Part shown: positions 35,288 through 46,640 of the stretch, piece by piece
Position numbering within the stretch: position 1 is the stretch's first letter
How the letters are laid out: every line of letters begins with the position of its first letter
Made by a program: the position numbers and the translations under genes
The notes under the pieces: model-generated
What the model saw: only the letters and a program-made list of their open reading frames with translations
The model's database searches: none
What the model was told of the DNA's origin: nothing
Assembly: GCA_036172665.1 (NCBI GenBank)
Contig: CM069876.1
Location: 46,965,001 to 47,029,000, forward strand
Origin: Prosopocoilus inquinatus
Lineage: Eukaryota > Arthropoda > Insecta > Coleoptera > Lucanidae
Direction: 5' to 3'
DNA: 64,000 bases

Positions 35288-35993
35288 ATCGAGTTTGACA
35301 AAAGTTGAATCTGCCGAAAAGCTGCTTAGATGTGTCGTGTGCGATTACAAATTTCGGGAGCCTCAGAAATTGGAGCTGCACATGTTGATACATACCGGAG
35401 AGAAACTATTCAGTTGCGAGCTTTGCACTTACAAAGGTGGAGAGCTCCGATTGTTGAAGGCGCACTTGCGATCACACACCGGCGAGAAGCGATTTAAATG
35501 CAGTTTCTGCGATTACAAGTGCCGTGTATCCGGAGATATGAGACGTCATATGTTATTACACACCGGGGAGAAGCCGTTCAGCTGTGATCTTTGCGATTAC
35601 AAATGCCGACATCAGATGAACTTGAAGCAGCACAAGTGGAAACACACGGGCGAGATGCCGTTTAGTTGCGACCACTGCGACTATAAGTGTTTGCAGATCG
35701 CGAATTTAAAAAGGCACATGCTGACGCACACCCAAACGAAACCGTACAGTTGCGCGCTCTGTGACTACAAGTGCCGACAATCTACGAATTTGAAAACGCA
35801 CATGCTGATACATACCGGTGAGAAACCGTTTAGTTGCAATTTTTGTAGCTACAAGTGCCGGCAATCCGGAGATATAAAGCGTCACGAGTTGACGCATACA
35901 GGCGAGAAGCCGTTCAGTTGTGATTTTTGCGATTACAAGTGCCGGCGAAAAAAGACTTTGAATCGGCACATGTTAGTACGAAAACATTTCTGA
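35288..35993 (+). CDS. C2H2 zinc-finger cassette 12 (exon), 8 fingers, last one damaged
   Basis: Acceptor CGTCTTCTGTTTTAG ends at 35287. Leader SSLTKVESAEKLLR. Fingers 1-3 hardly differ from cassette 11, while fingers 4-8 differ at helix positions: finger 5 reads QIANLKRH against RMFYLKRH. In finger 8 the final zinc His has become Arg (HMLVRKHF), so this finger may be weak or have only three ligands. Segmental duplication includes the upstream repeat and about 640 bases downstream. AATAAA at about 36076-36092. 234 codons plus stop. Confidence 0.87.
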
Positions 35994-36991
35994 AATGAAA
36001 CTTTTAATTTTCGAAAATTTTGCGTTTTATTGTACGTTGGTTTTCAAACAATAACTTAGAATCTAGGAATGTATAAATAAATATAAATAAATCAACAAAT
36101 GAATAAGTAAATAAATAAATCGGGGTATTACCGTCTAAACGCCGACCGTATTGGACTGTTGGCACCACTGAGTTTAAGCGATCAAGATCGGTTTTTCCAA
36201 ATTGGCATAATTGACGCTGCACTTTTGTTTCAAAAAGTTGTTTTGTTTAGAAAAATTTATGGAGAAATTTTTTTTTTATGTGAAATAAATGAATTTCTTA
36301 ATAAATCTGTGGCCCATTTTTCTCCCCACTACTTCCTGGCCGTTACCTTGGCCACCTTCGTTTGTTTTACGTTACAAACAATTAATTGTCTTAACACGAA
36401 GTCTTTTATTAGTTTATGTTTCATGATTTTAACGTGATTAATGTTTAAACGTTTTAGCGCGTCGATTTTTTTAACCCTACACTTTATTCTTTTTTTTACG
36501 GTGGTTGATAGTCTTTTGTTTTTTTATTTCTTATTGTTACGTCACCACCACAGAAATGTCATTTCCGCTAACAGTAGAAAGGATCAAGCAAGACTGTTTA
36601 AGCTGGCACTGGTTGAGTTAAGTTAAGCATTCAACTATTTGCAACGCTGCAACAGTGATGACTTTTTTTGACAGGTACCGTACGACAAAATTGTAGGTTA
36701 TATCCGGCGTTTAAATCAACAATTCAAACCAGGTTGAAATACCTGAATTCGAAGAATTTGAAACGGCCAGTGACATTTGTCAATAATGACAGCTGTCAGT
36801 ATCAAGCTACCAACAACCTGAAGCAGTTACGCCAATTGTACCAACCGTTTAAAAACAAAATTTACTTATTGCCAACTCAAACACTCATATTCTCGATGAT
36901 GACTTTGTAAAAACTTACTCAAACAGTAACTTTGACGACTAATTTTTAATTTAACAGCCATGTAATTTATTTCCTTTTTTTTTAATTTTAG
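35994..36991. other. Duplicated 3' flank and spacer
   Basis: 36120-36635 matches the flank after cassette 11. Beyond, at 36680-36905, an open stretch with words such as SKNLKRP and NNLKQL faintly recalls fingers but has no ligand pattern. No gene is called. Confidence 0.5.
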
Positions 36992-37418
36992 ATTCCGATG
37001 GATTCCCGAAATCAAAATCATGAACGACTTGGACGAATGCCTTCTCTGCGGCGACCGTTTCCAAGACCTCGAAGTACTGAAGCATCACATACTGACGCAC
37101 ACCGTGTTGAAACCGTACAGTTGCGCCCTCTGCGGCTACAAGTGCCGACGGAACGGGCAGCTGAAGACGCACATGCTGATACACACCGACGAGAAGCCTT
37201 TCGGTTGCGATCTTTGCGAGTACAGATGCCGACAGCGTTATTCCTTGAAACAGCACATGGTGATACACACCGAGGAGAAGCCGTTCGGTTGCGATCGCTG
37301 CGATTACAGAGGCCGACGGATCAGCGACCTGAGAAGGCACGGGTTAAGACATCGACGAGAAGCAGCCGTCAAGTTGTCACCACCTTTAAATTCGTTTGTC
37401 GACGCCAAGCAGGTTTGA
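36992..37418 (+). CDS. C2H2 zinc-finger cassette 13 (exon), 4 fingers, truncated
   Basis: Acceptor TTTTTTTTTAATTTTAG ends at 36991. Leader FRWIPEIKIMNDLDE fits the R-W-I-x-E-x-K-I consensus closely. Four complete fingers (CLLCGDRFQDLEVLKHH through CDRCDYRGRRISDLRRH). After the fourth the frame reads RREAAVKLSPPLNSF to a stop, while the neighbouring frame still shows finger material (KFVCRRQAGLKEQM). A deletion near 37350 therefore shifted the frame and removed at least one finger. Whether the shortened protein is still made cannot be told. 141 codons plus stop. Confidence 0.8.
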
Positions 37419-38758
37419 AAGAGCAAATGTTAGAGATTAGGTTAGGAAATAGTGTGATTCTGATTGGTCGTGACAATACTACTTCAAAATGGCGGCTTTT
37501 CATACGTATTCGTCATTTTCCTGCACTCGCGCCTCTTTAAAGTTATAGGCAATTATTACTGTTATATGTTATATTTATGAATGGGTAGGTAAACGTATGA
37601 AATTAAACCTTCGAACCTTTTAGCGCCATCTATCGAATTATGACGGCATTAACTTGACCAACGTTCGCGATGTTGCCAAATAATCTGAAATTTCGTTTCA
37701 TTTTTGTTCTTGTAATTAGATTTGTGTAGTACTTACGGGTAATTCGCGAGCTTGTAGCGCCTACTGGCGCCATCTATCGGGTTAAGGCGACGTTAATTTA
37801 ATTTGATTTAATCTAATTTCTGCACTCATATCTCCTTCTTAAAGTTGTAAGTAGTACTGTTGGATTTAGGAATAAGCAGACGGTAAAAGTGTGAAGTGAA
37901 ACCTTTAGCGCCATCTGTTGAATTACGACGACACTAATTTCAACAACGTTTCCCATAACGCCGGATAATCTCAAATTTCGTTTCATTTTTTCAAATCAGA
38001 TATGCGCAGTGCTTACGGGAAAAATAAAGCGTCGAACGTGCTGGCGCCATCTGTTGAGTTCAGGCGGTGTTAATTTCAGTGTGCATAAATAAATTATACT
38101 TCATTAGTTTAAGCAATACAATGGAATATTTGTTGTTAATTTAAGTAATATACTTAGTAATAATAAATAATGTTTTTTTTTTTTTTGGATTTGATTTCGT
38201 TAGTATTTTTTTTTCTGGCGACTTCGTGTGTCCACGGTCATGTAAGAGGACTGGGTAGGCAACCCAACTAACACGTGTGCAATTCGTGTCAGGCATCTTT
38301 AAGGGAGTATTTAATGTTTGGGTCAAAAAAAATATTTTTGTTTCTTACTTAAGAAATTAATAATTATTTATTTTATGAATTATTTATTTAATTAATTTTA
38401 ATTAATATTACATAGGAAGAAAAAGTTTTTTCTTACGACGAAGAAATTAAAAGGAACCGTGTAGGGAACTTTTTTTTAACTGAAACAACTGACTAAATAT
38501 AAAAGAATTTAATATTTCTTTTTCGTCGAAAAAAAAATTTTCCGCTTTTTATAAAAAAAAAACAAAAAAACAAAAAACAAAAACTAGAAAGAGTAGTAAT
38601 TCTACATTTATTGAAAAAATCGCAAATTCTAAACTTATTTAGAATTTTAATGAATTCAAATCGAATTACTAAAAAGAAAGCAATAAATTAAATTCGAAAA
38701 CCAAAAATTCTTTTAGGTTAGATCACATTAAACATGACTAAAGCGTCTTTTATTTTAG
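37419..38758. repeat. Spacer with four GCGCCATCT units
   Basis: GCGCCATCT at 37623, 37767, 37908 and 38044, each followed by a short word such as (A/G)TCG(A/G)(A/G)TTA or GTTGA(A/G)TT and then CGACG or GGCG, in units of about 140-280 bases that also share TTTCGTTTCATTTTT. From 38160 to 38700 AT-rich with homopolymers. No gene. Confidence 0.75.
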
Positions 38759-39158
38759 GAGGGACCACCGGCTTTCGGAAAACAAAATCACGGACAAATC
38801 GGCACTCGAATGTCGCACTTGCGGTTCTAAATTCAAAGCACGCCGCTATTTGCTCAAGCATATGCTGATACACACGGACGAGAAGCTGTTCAGGTGCGCA
38901 GTGTGCGATTACAAGTTTCACGATTCGTGGAAACTGAAGCGGCACGTGCTGACGCACACCGACGAGAAGCCGTTCGGCTGTGATCTTTGCGACTACAAGT
39001 GCCGCCTGAAACAAAATTTGAAAGAGCACAGGTTGATACACGCCGACGAGAAGCTGTTCGGTTGTGATCGCTGCAGTTACAAGTGTCAGCGGCATACAAA
39101 CTTAAAGCGACACATGTCGATACATACAAGGGGCGATAAAATATATGCAGACAAGTAG
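38759..39158 (+). CDS. C2H2 zinc-finger cassette 14 (exon), 4 fingers
   Basis: Acceptor GCGTCTTTTATTTTAG ends at 38758. Leader RDHRLSENKITDKSALE is a clear form of the shared leader. Finger 1 CRTCGSKFKARRYLLKH keeps the classical Phe; finger 2 also (CAVCDYKFHDSWKLKRH); fingers 3 and 4 have Cys at that site. Tail TRGDKIYADK. No internal Met precedes finger 1, so a start must come from another exon. Short but without visible damage. It is followed within 30 bases by an inverted-repeat element, which may have removed former 3' sequence. 132 codons plus stop. Confidence 0.84.
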
Positions 39159-39187
39159 ACGTCCACTGTTTTAAAATATAATTCATA

Positions 39188-39694
39188 TATACAGGGTGTA
39201 ATTTTTATGAGGGGACAAACGTCAAGGGCTAGTTCCTCACGTCGAATTATGAAAAAAAGTTCATATAAACATATGTCGGCAAGTGTATAGTTTCTGAGAT
39301 ACAGGGTCCGCGAAAAAAGTTTTGGAAACTTTTTTGTTATCGACTTCTCAGAAAAATTTATTCTTTATGAAAGTTTCCGCATCTTCCCAAAACTAAAATA
39401 CACTTGTCAAAATTTGAATATCTATCATCATAAACCGAGAAGATCGAAATATTTGAAATCGACGTAAGAGTAAAGTGCCTTTATTTTGCATGTTACGCGG
39501 AAATGTTATTTGGGAAAGTTGTTCGGGAATGTTATGAGATTTCAAATATGAAATCGTGGCTGCCTACGATGATTTTATTGTATCTCAGAAACTATGCGTT
39601 TGCGGACCTATGTTCATATAAACTTTTTTTCATATTTCGATGTGACGAACTGGCCCTTAAAGTTTTGCCCCTCATTAAAGTTACACCCTGTATA
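39188..39694. mobile_element. Inverted-repeat element with TACAGGGTGTAA ends
   Basis: Termini TATACAGGGTGTAA and TTACACCCTGTATA, with inverted similarity over about 95 bases (GAGGGG, CAAGGGC/GCCCTT, ATTCGA/TCGAAT-like, CATATAAAC). The interior is AT-rich. Its right part, about 39495-39694, is repeated in diverged form at about 61900-62075. The family is non-coding and unnamed here. Confidence 0.75.
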
Positions 39695-40213
39695 TTCAGT
39701 GCCGTAACTAACAGTTAAGACGCCCGCTGGGTGGCGCAGTTGTTCTCTGACGTAAACTAGCTCATCGCATCAGTCACTCGAGACAAAAATGACAGGAGCT
39801 GTCAAAATTTTAGGTTAAGTGTTATGTGCCTGATAGCAATGCAGCGCTGCGCGAAGTGTGCTTGAACTGTTGATCTTTGTGAACATTCCCCCAATTAATC
39901 CACCTTCTTTCACCCTTTAACCCAGTCCGTTACGTATTGGTGGCAGCGGTGGGATTGGATTTATGAAAAAAAAAAAACTTCCTCTCACGTTTGGATTTGG
40001 ATTTTCCCGCACCAGACTTCACTGCGGGTTTCATCTTTGTCCTTTATATACTTATTTTTGTAATTGTAGCAAAACATAAAATAATAATAGTTTTATTATT
40101 ATTATTATACAGGGTCACTTCCGACGAATATTGTCTCATCCAATACATACTAAAAACGTTTCTCTCTCACAATCAGTAAAATTCAAGTGTACCTGAAACC
40201 TGTTTCGTTTCAG
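39695..40213. other. Spacer between the inverted-repeat element and cassette 15
   Basis: No gene recognised. Contains ACAGGGTCAC near 40111 and simple TTATTA repeats at 40085-40110. Confidence 0.45.
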
Positions 40214-40760
40214 ATTCCGTTCGCTTAGGTTTTTCAGAAGAAGCAAATTAATTCGCGATTGCAAATTTCGAAACTTGGACGAACCGAAACTCGCTCGTCA
40301 CTCGTCAACGCACGTCGACCACGACGAGGATCCGTTCGGCTGCGACGGGAAACTCCGAGACTTGAAAACGCACCGTACGACACGCACCGGCGACAAACCG
40401 TACGCCTGTAAATTCTGCGGTTACAGGTGCAAGCGCGGCACGAACCTGAAGGCCCACGAGTTGATACACACCGGTGAGAAACCGCTGGGCTGTGACGTTT
40501 GCAGTTACAGGTGTCGAGACACCGCAAATTTGAAGCGCCACAGACTCAAACACACCGGCGGCGGTGAAAAACTGCTCGGATGTAATTACTGCGGTTACAA
40601 GTCCCGATTCTCCACGGATATAAAACGTCACGTGTACACGCACACCGGCGAGAAACCCATCAAGTGCGTCCTGTGCGCTTACAAATGCCGACAGCCCGCG
40701 AATTTGAAGTACCACATGCGAAAGCACGCCGACGAAGAAGAAGAAGAAGATTTTTCATGA
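40214..40760 (+). CDS. C2H2 zinc-finger cassette 15 (exon), 4 intact fingers plus 2 degenerate
   Basis: Acceptor CTGTTTCGTTTCAG ends at 40213. Leader FRSLRFFRRSKLIRDCKF is basic. Two degenerate units come first: one with a single Cys (RDCKFRNLDEPKLARHSSTH) and one lacking its middle (FGCD-GKLRDLKTHRTTR). Four regular fingers follow (CKFCGYRCKRGTNLKAH to CVLCAYKCRQPANLKYH), the third preceded by a Gly-rich linker THTGGGEKLLG. The protein ends in an acidic run ADEEEEEDFS encoded by GAAGAA repeats. AATAAA near 40862. 181 codons plus stop. Confidence 0.83.
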
Positions 40761-40974
40761 TTGCAGGAGCAACAGAATTTTGCGGGGAACACGCCCCCCA
40801 TTTATAAAACACTATCATGACAATGACATATTTACAACGAACTTTCGAGCGCTTCATATTAAATAAAAAAAACGTATTGCGTGGTGAAAACGATCTTATT
40901 TTTCGCACCCTGTATAATTAAATTATGAAAGCCCTGTAGAATTTTAATTGTCCATTCTTTTTTGGTTTGGCATC
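40761..40974. other. 3' flank of cassette 15
   Basis: Includes AATAAA near 40862 and an ACCCTGTATAATTA terminus at about 40908. Nothing else recognised. Confidence 0.4.
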
Positions 40975-41290
40975 TGCATGTAAACTCCGCCAAATCGGAA
41001 ATCGGAAATCTCGAGCGGGTCTTGTCGACACACACCGACGAGAAGCCGAACAGGTGTGATACTTTCCGTTGCAAACGTCGACGGTCCTCGCATTCGACAT
41101 ACCACATACCCACGAGAAACCCTTTGGTTAAAACATCGTACAACTGCGTGTAAACTCCGCCAAATCGGAAATCTCAAGCGGCACTTGTCAAGACACACCG
41201 ACGAGAAGCCGAACAGTTGTGATTTATTCCTGATGCAAACGTCGCGCATTTGACGTACCACATACCGACGAGAAGCCCAGCGTACATCTG
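40975..41290 (+). pseudogene. Zinc-finger fragments, internally duplicated
   Basis: Two copies of the phrase TGTAAACTCCGCCAAATCGG (40979 and 41149) each start a finger-like stretch (CKLRQIGNLKRHLSRHTDEKPN) lacking the first half of the CxxC motif. In between lie CDTFRCKRRRSSHSTYHIPT-like remains. Stops and frame changes separate the pieces. A dead array, perhaps once attached to cassette 15. Confidence 0.75.
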
Positions 41291-41339
41291 CATCTTTGAT
41301 TATGATAAAATTATAAAAATAAATTGAATTATTATTTTT

Positions 41340-42800
41340 AGGTATGATCCCAAGCCGGTTACGGTTCTGCGATCGTATTTTGTCATTTTTATTTTTTTAC
41401 GTCAAAATTTTTAGCGGCAGAGTTCAACGATCGTCTTTTGTTTTTGTTTTTTTTTTCTTCTTTTACGTCAAAAAAAAGAGTGTCGCAGTTCGACGATCGT
41501 ATTCTATCGTTTTTATTTTTTCATGTCAAAAATTTGAGTGTAAAAGTTTGGAGATCGTCTTTTGTTTTTTCTTCTTCTAAATGAAAAATATGCTTGTCAC
41601 AGGTTTGGCGATCGTCTGTTGTTTTTTTTTTGTGGTGTCAAAAATGAGTCGCAGTTTGTCGATTGTTTTCCGTTGGTTTTATTTTTTTTACATAAAAAAT
41701 TTCGACTTCGGCAATCGTCTCTCGCGCCATTTTTTTTCTACATCTTTTGTTTTTTTTTTTAATGTCAAAAATATGAAAGAGATTTTTGAGTGTCTCAGTT
41801 TGACGATCGTTTTTTGTTAAATTTTTTTTTGTACATAATGTCAGACACGTACCGACATTTTCGTGCGTCACAGTTTGGCGAACGTCTTTTGTTCCTTTTA
41901 TGTCAAAAATATTAGATAGGTAAGTTTTTGTGTGTCAGAGTTTGGCGATCGTCATTTGTCATTTTAATTTTTTTGCATTTATCTTCTGTCAAAAATACGC
42001 GTTACGTTTCTGAGTGTCAGAGTGTGACGATCGTCTTTTATTTCTGGTGTCAAAAATATGAAATAGGAGTACGTTTTTTGAGTGTGAAAGTTTGGCGATC
42101 GTCTTTTGTTTTTTTCTTCTTCTAGATAAAGAATTAGAATGTCACAGGTTTGGCGATTGTTTTTTGTTTGTTTTTTTTTTAGTGCCAAAAATGAAAGACA
42201 GTCGCAATTTGTCGATTGTCTTTCGTTGGTTTTATTTTTTTATGTCAAAAATCGAGGATCGTCTCTCGCGTCATTTTTTTTTCTATAACTTTTGTTTTTC
42301 TTTTTTAATGTCAAGAATATCAAACAGGTTTTTGAGTGTCGATCGTTTTTTGGTACATTTTTTTTGCAAAAATGTCAGATAGGTATCCACAGCGTTTTCG
42401 AGCATCACTTTTGTTCTCTTTATGTCAAAAATGTTAGATACGTAAGTTTTGTGCGTCGTCAGAGTTTGGCGATCGTCTTTTGTCATTTTAATTTTTGGTA
42501 TTTATCTGCTGTCAAAAATACACGAAACGTTTCCGAATGTCAGAATGTAACGATCGCTTTTTGTTCTTCCATGTCAAAAATATGAAATACGTTTTTTTTG
42601 AGCGTGACAGTTTGGCGATCGTCTTTTGTTTTTTTAGGTATGTCAAAATGTGAGAGAGGTTTAGAGCGTCAGAGTTCGTCAATCGTCTCTCGCTTTTTCA
42701 ATTTTTTACACGTGATGCGTTGACGTTTTTATGTGTTAAAGTTTAGCGATCGTCTTTTGTTTTGTTTTGTTTTTTTTTTCAAGTCAAGAATGTGATGAGA
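41340..42800. repeat. Tandem array of CGATCGTCTTTTGT units with 540-bp higher order
   Basis: About 21 units of 50-90 bases, each with a form of TTGGCGATCGTCTTTTGTTT followed by a T-rich run and (A)TGTCAAAAAT. Blocks beginning GTCACAGGTTTGGCGAT at 41597 and 42139 continue with the same order of variants, so there is a higher-order period of about 540 bases. The related word in reverse orientation occurs at 16020-16600, and ATCGATCGTCATTTG-like words occur at 46520-46570. Long Phe-rich frames are artefacts. Confidence 0.85.
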
Positions 42801-43848
42801 TACTTTTCCGAGTGTCAGATGTCAGATGTTGAAGGTCCTGATTTGTTTGTGTTCGTTTAATTTCTTTTGTATGTCAAAAATATGAAATGATTTCGTTGAG
42901 GTTATGTCGCTGTGAATACGCGAAGAAAAGATTCTGAAACGTCAAACTTCAGCAACTCCTTCGCCTTTTTCTGTTCAAACGTCATCTGTCAATGTCAAAA
43001 CTCTCTTACATTTTGGGCGGGACTTAAACGAAGCAAAACAAAAATAAACCCGAGCTACAATGGAACATTGAAATTTGTATTAAACGTCAGAACTACTACT
43101 AGTGACATTTGACAGGCCAAACGTCAAAAATATTAAAATTCTATTTACACTGGAGGAATGACGTGTCCGAATTTTGCTGTCCGCTGCTGTACACAGGTAC
43201 ATATTAAATTAAAATTAAATTTCAGGCTGTCCGATATGTCAAATCACCAAAATTACTGGATCTAGTGACAAAATTACTAAATTGGCAACACTGAAGTACG
43301 TTTCTGACTTGTCGGATATCATCGGATTTCTAGTTCTCTCTTGACCTTGGTATCATTTCTAACGAGAAAGTCCCTGTATTTAAAACAGATTTCAAAATTC
43401 CCAAAAAATCACCGCTAGGTTATGTTTTAACCAAGAGGAGTAATTTAAATTTGCCCGCCAGAAACACTCTCGAATATTATTGGCTGTCCGACATCCAGTT
43501 TCATACTACCACCCTTCAACTTAAAATTGCACAATTCTTCTGACGGTTTTTTAGTCAGTTTTTAAACTTGTTTGCCAGAACTGGTTATTTGACGAACTGT
43601 CAAAGTTTCTCAGCCAATGTCATTTGCTGTCTCAATCTGCCTACAACAACATGAGCTACCGCCCTGTGAAACTGTAACATTCGAGTCCCGTACACCCTGT
43701 ATGCGTGTTGTGTATATTAAACATATTTTTTATTGTTTTGCTTAAATCATCATTTTTTAAAAATGTTTACTTATTCATGTCTAAACTTGCACAAACTTAA
43801 TGTTCGTTTTTTTTTTTAATTCTACTGAGAACGTTCCTTTTATTTCAG
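42801..43848. other. Spacer before cassette 16
   Basis: Starts as a fading continuation of the preceding array (GTCAAAAATAT words to 43130). At about 43690 there is an ACACCCTGTATG terminus. No gene recognised. Confidence 0.45.
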
Positions 43849-45097
43849 ATGCAAAGGCAAACGACTTTCCAAATCTAAATCCGGCAACAAAAGAAATCTC
43901 AAGTGCAACATCTGCGATTCTGAATTTCCAAGCGGAGCGCGTTTAAACAAGCACGTGATGATACACACCGGCGAGAAACCGTTCGCCTGTGACCTCTGCG
44001 ATTACAAGGGCCGAGACGTAGTGCTACTGAACCGCCACATGTTCAAACACAGCAGCACGAAGCGGTTCAGCTGCGATCTGTGCGATTACAAGACGAACAT
44101 TCCCGGACGCGTGAAACAACACATGAAGATACACACCGACGAGAAACCGTACGAATGCGACCTGTGCGATTACAGATGTCGATTCCCGGGAACCTTGAAA
44201 GTGCACATGGTGACACACGCCGACGAAAAGACAATCGGCTGCAACCTCTGCGATTACAAGTGCAAGCGCCGCGCAAATTTGAAACAGCACATGACGATTA
44301 CGCACAGCGACGCCGAGAAATCGCTCAGCTGCAACGTCTGCGATTACAAGTGCCTGTTTCCCCACTACTTGAAGGTGCACAAGTTAATACACACCGACGA
44401 GAAACGGTTCAATTGCAGCCAGTGCGAATACAAGTGCCGAACGACGTCCAAGCTGAAACGCCACGTCTTAACGCACACCGACGAAATGCCGTTCACCTGT
44501 GGAGTTTGCGGTCATAAGTTCAGACAGGGCGGAAACTTGAGACGACACATGTTAATACACACCGGCGAGAGACCGTTCAGCTGCGAACTTTGCGGTTGTC
44601 GATTTCGTGATCGCAGAGGTTTAAAGCACCACAAGTGCGCGCGACGTTCAAATTCGAAAACGCACGTCTTTAGTTGTAATGTTTGCGATTACGCATGCGC
44701 AGATTCCTTGGATGCAGAGCGGCACAAATTGACACACGTTAAAAGCGAGAAGGAATTCAGTTGTGATCACTGCGAATTCAAATCGTTAAACGCTAGACAT
44801 TTGTCGCAGCACCTAGTGACACACAACGGCGAGCAACAGTTCGCTTGTAAATTTAACGATTATGAAATCCGACGCCGCCAGGGTTTAACCCGACGCAGGT
44901 TGATACACACCGACGATAGGAAGTTCGCTTGTCAACTTTGTGATTACGAAACTGAAACGGCGAGAGACTTGAAGAAGCACATGTGGACGCATAAAGACGA
45001 GAAGCTGCTCAAATGTAACGTTTGCGGATTCACTTGCGGTTTATCTGGCGATTTGACGAAACATATTGCGACACATACCAGCGAGAAACCATGCTAA
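43849..45097 (+). CDS. C2H2 zinc-finger cassette 16 (exon), 14 finger units, two irregular
   Basis: Acceptor CGTTCCTTTTATTTCAG ends at 43848. Leader CKGKRLSKSKSGNKRNLK is strongly basic. Finger 1 is CNICDSEFPSGARLNKH. Fourteen units follow. Unit 9 ends HHKC (a CCHC form) and the next starts after RRSNSKTH; unit 12 (CKFNDYEIRRRQGLTRRRLIH) has lost one Cys and one His. Finger 5 has HxxxxH. Tail TSEKPC. Fingers 1-4 and the leader resemble cassette 17, and the last finger resembles the decayed tail after cassette 17. 415 codons plus stop. AATAAA near 45197. Confidence 0.86.
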
Positions 45098-46640
45098 TCT
45101 CTTATTGTACCACTTGTAAATAGGTTTTTTAAGTTTTTAAAATCGCGCACGTGAAATATTGGGAACGTAATTTTATTATACTTCTAAGTGCCTGATAATA
45201 AATAATAACAACAAAATAAAAACATCTGCCTACTTCTCGAAATAAAAAAAAAACAAAAACCTAAATACTTCTTGTTTCTCTTGTTAATTAAATCGGGGAC
45301 GCTATACAAAGAGGAGGACTGTTCAAGGTGTTTTGCTGTCTAGGAAATTATGATTTATTTATTATTTACGTGGTGTAGATGTATTATACAGGGTGAATGA
45401 AAATAAGGAAGGACGATGGTAGAAACGTTATGCAAAAAAAATTTCAAACAAACTTAAAATATGTTCCTTAATTTGTGCTCATCCTGTATACATATAAATA
45501 ATTTTTAAATCATGTATTATCTCAGAGGCAATTATTATACAATACTATGCAGTAACAATACACAGTTATCAAATATGATATGGAATGCCATAAATTACAC
45601 TAAATTAAATATTATAATAAATAAAGAAAATAAATGTTTTTTTTTTTGGTTCAAATCACTTTTTGTATTTTGTTGCTTTTTATTCAAATTGCCTTTTGTT
45701 TTTTTTTCTTTTGCTTTTTGAATTAATAATCTTTTTCCTGCGACCTTCAGTCATATTTCTATGTTATTTATTTCATTTCTATTTTATTTTTTCAATAAAT
45801 TGTTTGCCTTCGTGATTTTTTAAATTTTTTTACAGTCAACAGCTCAAATTATTCTTCGCAATTCATTTCTTCGTTATTGTTGTTTTTTTTTTTTTTTTTG
45901 AGTTATCTTTAATTTCTTTTATAGAATTAAGTTTTTTCTTTTTTCTAATTTTTTTATTCTTAATTTCTTGTGCGTTTTCTTCGATTTTTGTTTTTTTTTT
46001 CCGCCCAACCAGCGCGACGCTTACCATTTTATTTTCATTTGCGTTTCCGTTTCTTTTCGTTGAATTAAATTAATAAACGAGAAATAAAAACAAACGACGA
46101 TCGATTTCGAAATGAAAATAGGATAATCAGAAAAGAAGGGAACGTTAAATCAAAAAAAAAAACTAAAACAAACAAAAAGACGAGATCGATTTCTTCAAAA
46201 GTGATGTAAGTTTTCAAAGTTCAATAATTTCTAAAAAAAGAAAAAAATGAAAGAAAAAAAAAACTAAGAAATAGACAGACAGCGATAGGCAAGAGAGGGG
46301 AGAGAGGAGTCAAGAGAGGGGGAGAAGAATTCAAAATTGAAACGGAATAAAACAAGAATTTTTTTTTTTACTTTTAATTTACAAATAATCTTTCAAATAA
46401 TTTTTCTATACGAGGTGTGATCATAAAATTTAGAAAAAAACATCGCGAAACCAAGGACGCCTGCGCTCCCTTTTGCGATTATTCGTTTCACTATTCCTTT
46501 GTTTGTATTGTTCACTTCCAAATCGATCGTCATTTATTTATTTCTGTTCACTTCAAAATCGATCGTCATTTGTTTTTCTGTACTTGGTCATATATTTTTT
46601 TTTAATTATCTATTAATTGCTTTTGATTTATATTAACTTG
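45098..46640. repeat. Spacer with a small foldback and T-rich DNA
   Basis: At about 45387-45492 a 106-base element has ends TATACAGGGTGAATG and CTCATCCTGTATAC (inverted). From 45600 to 46640 homopolymer-rich DNA, including ATCGATCGTCATTTG words at about 46520-46570. No gene. Confidence 0.6.

Noticed and set aside
36668..36910. Possible decayed zinc fingers (SKNLKRP, NNLKQL)
   Set aside because: No Cys/His ligand pattern can be aligned; resemblance is limited to two short helix words.
41344..42585. Phe-rich open frames in T-rich DNA (also 46617-47383)
   Set aside because: Composition follows poly-T tandem repeats; no start context, motif or splice structure.
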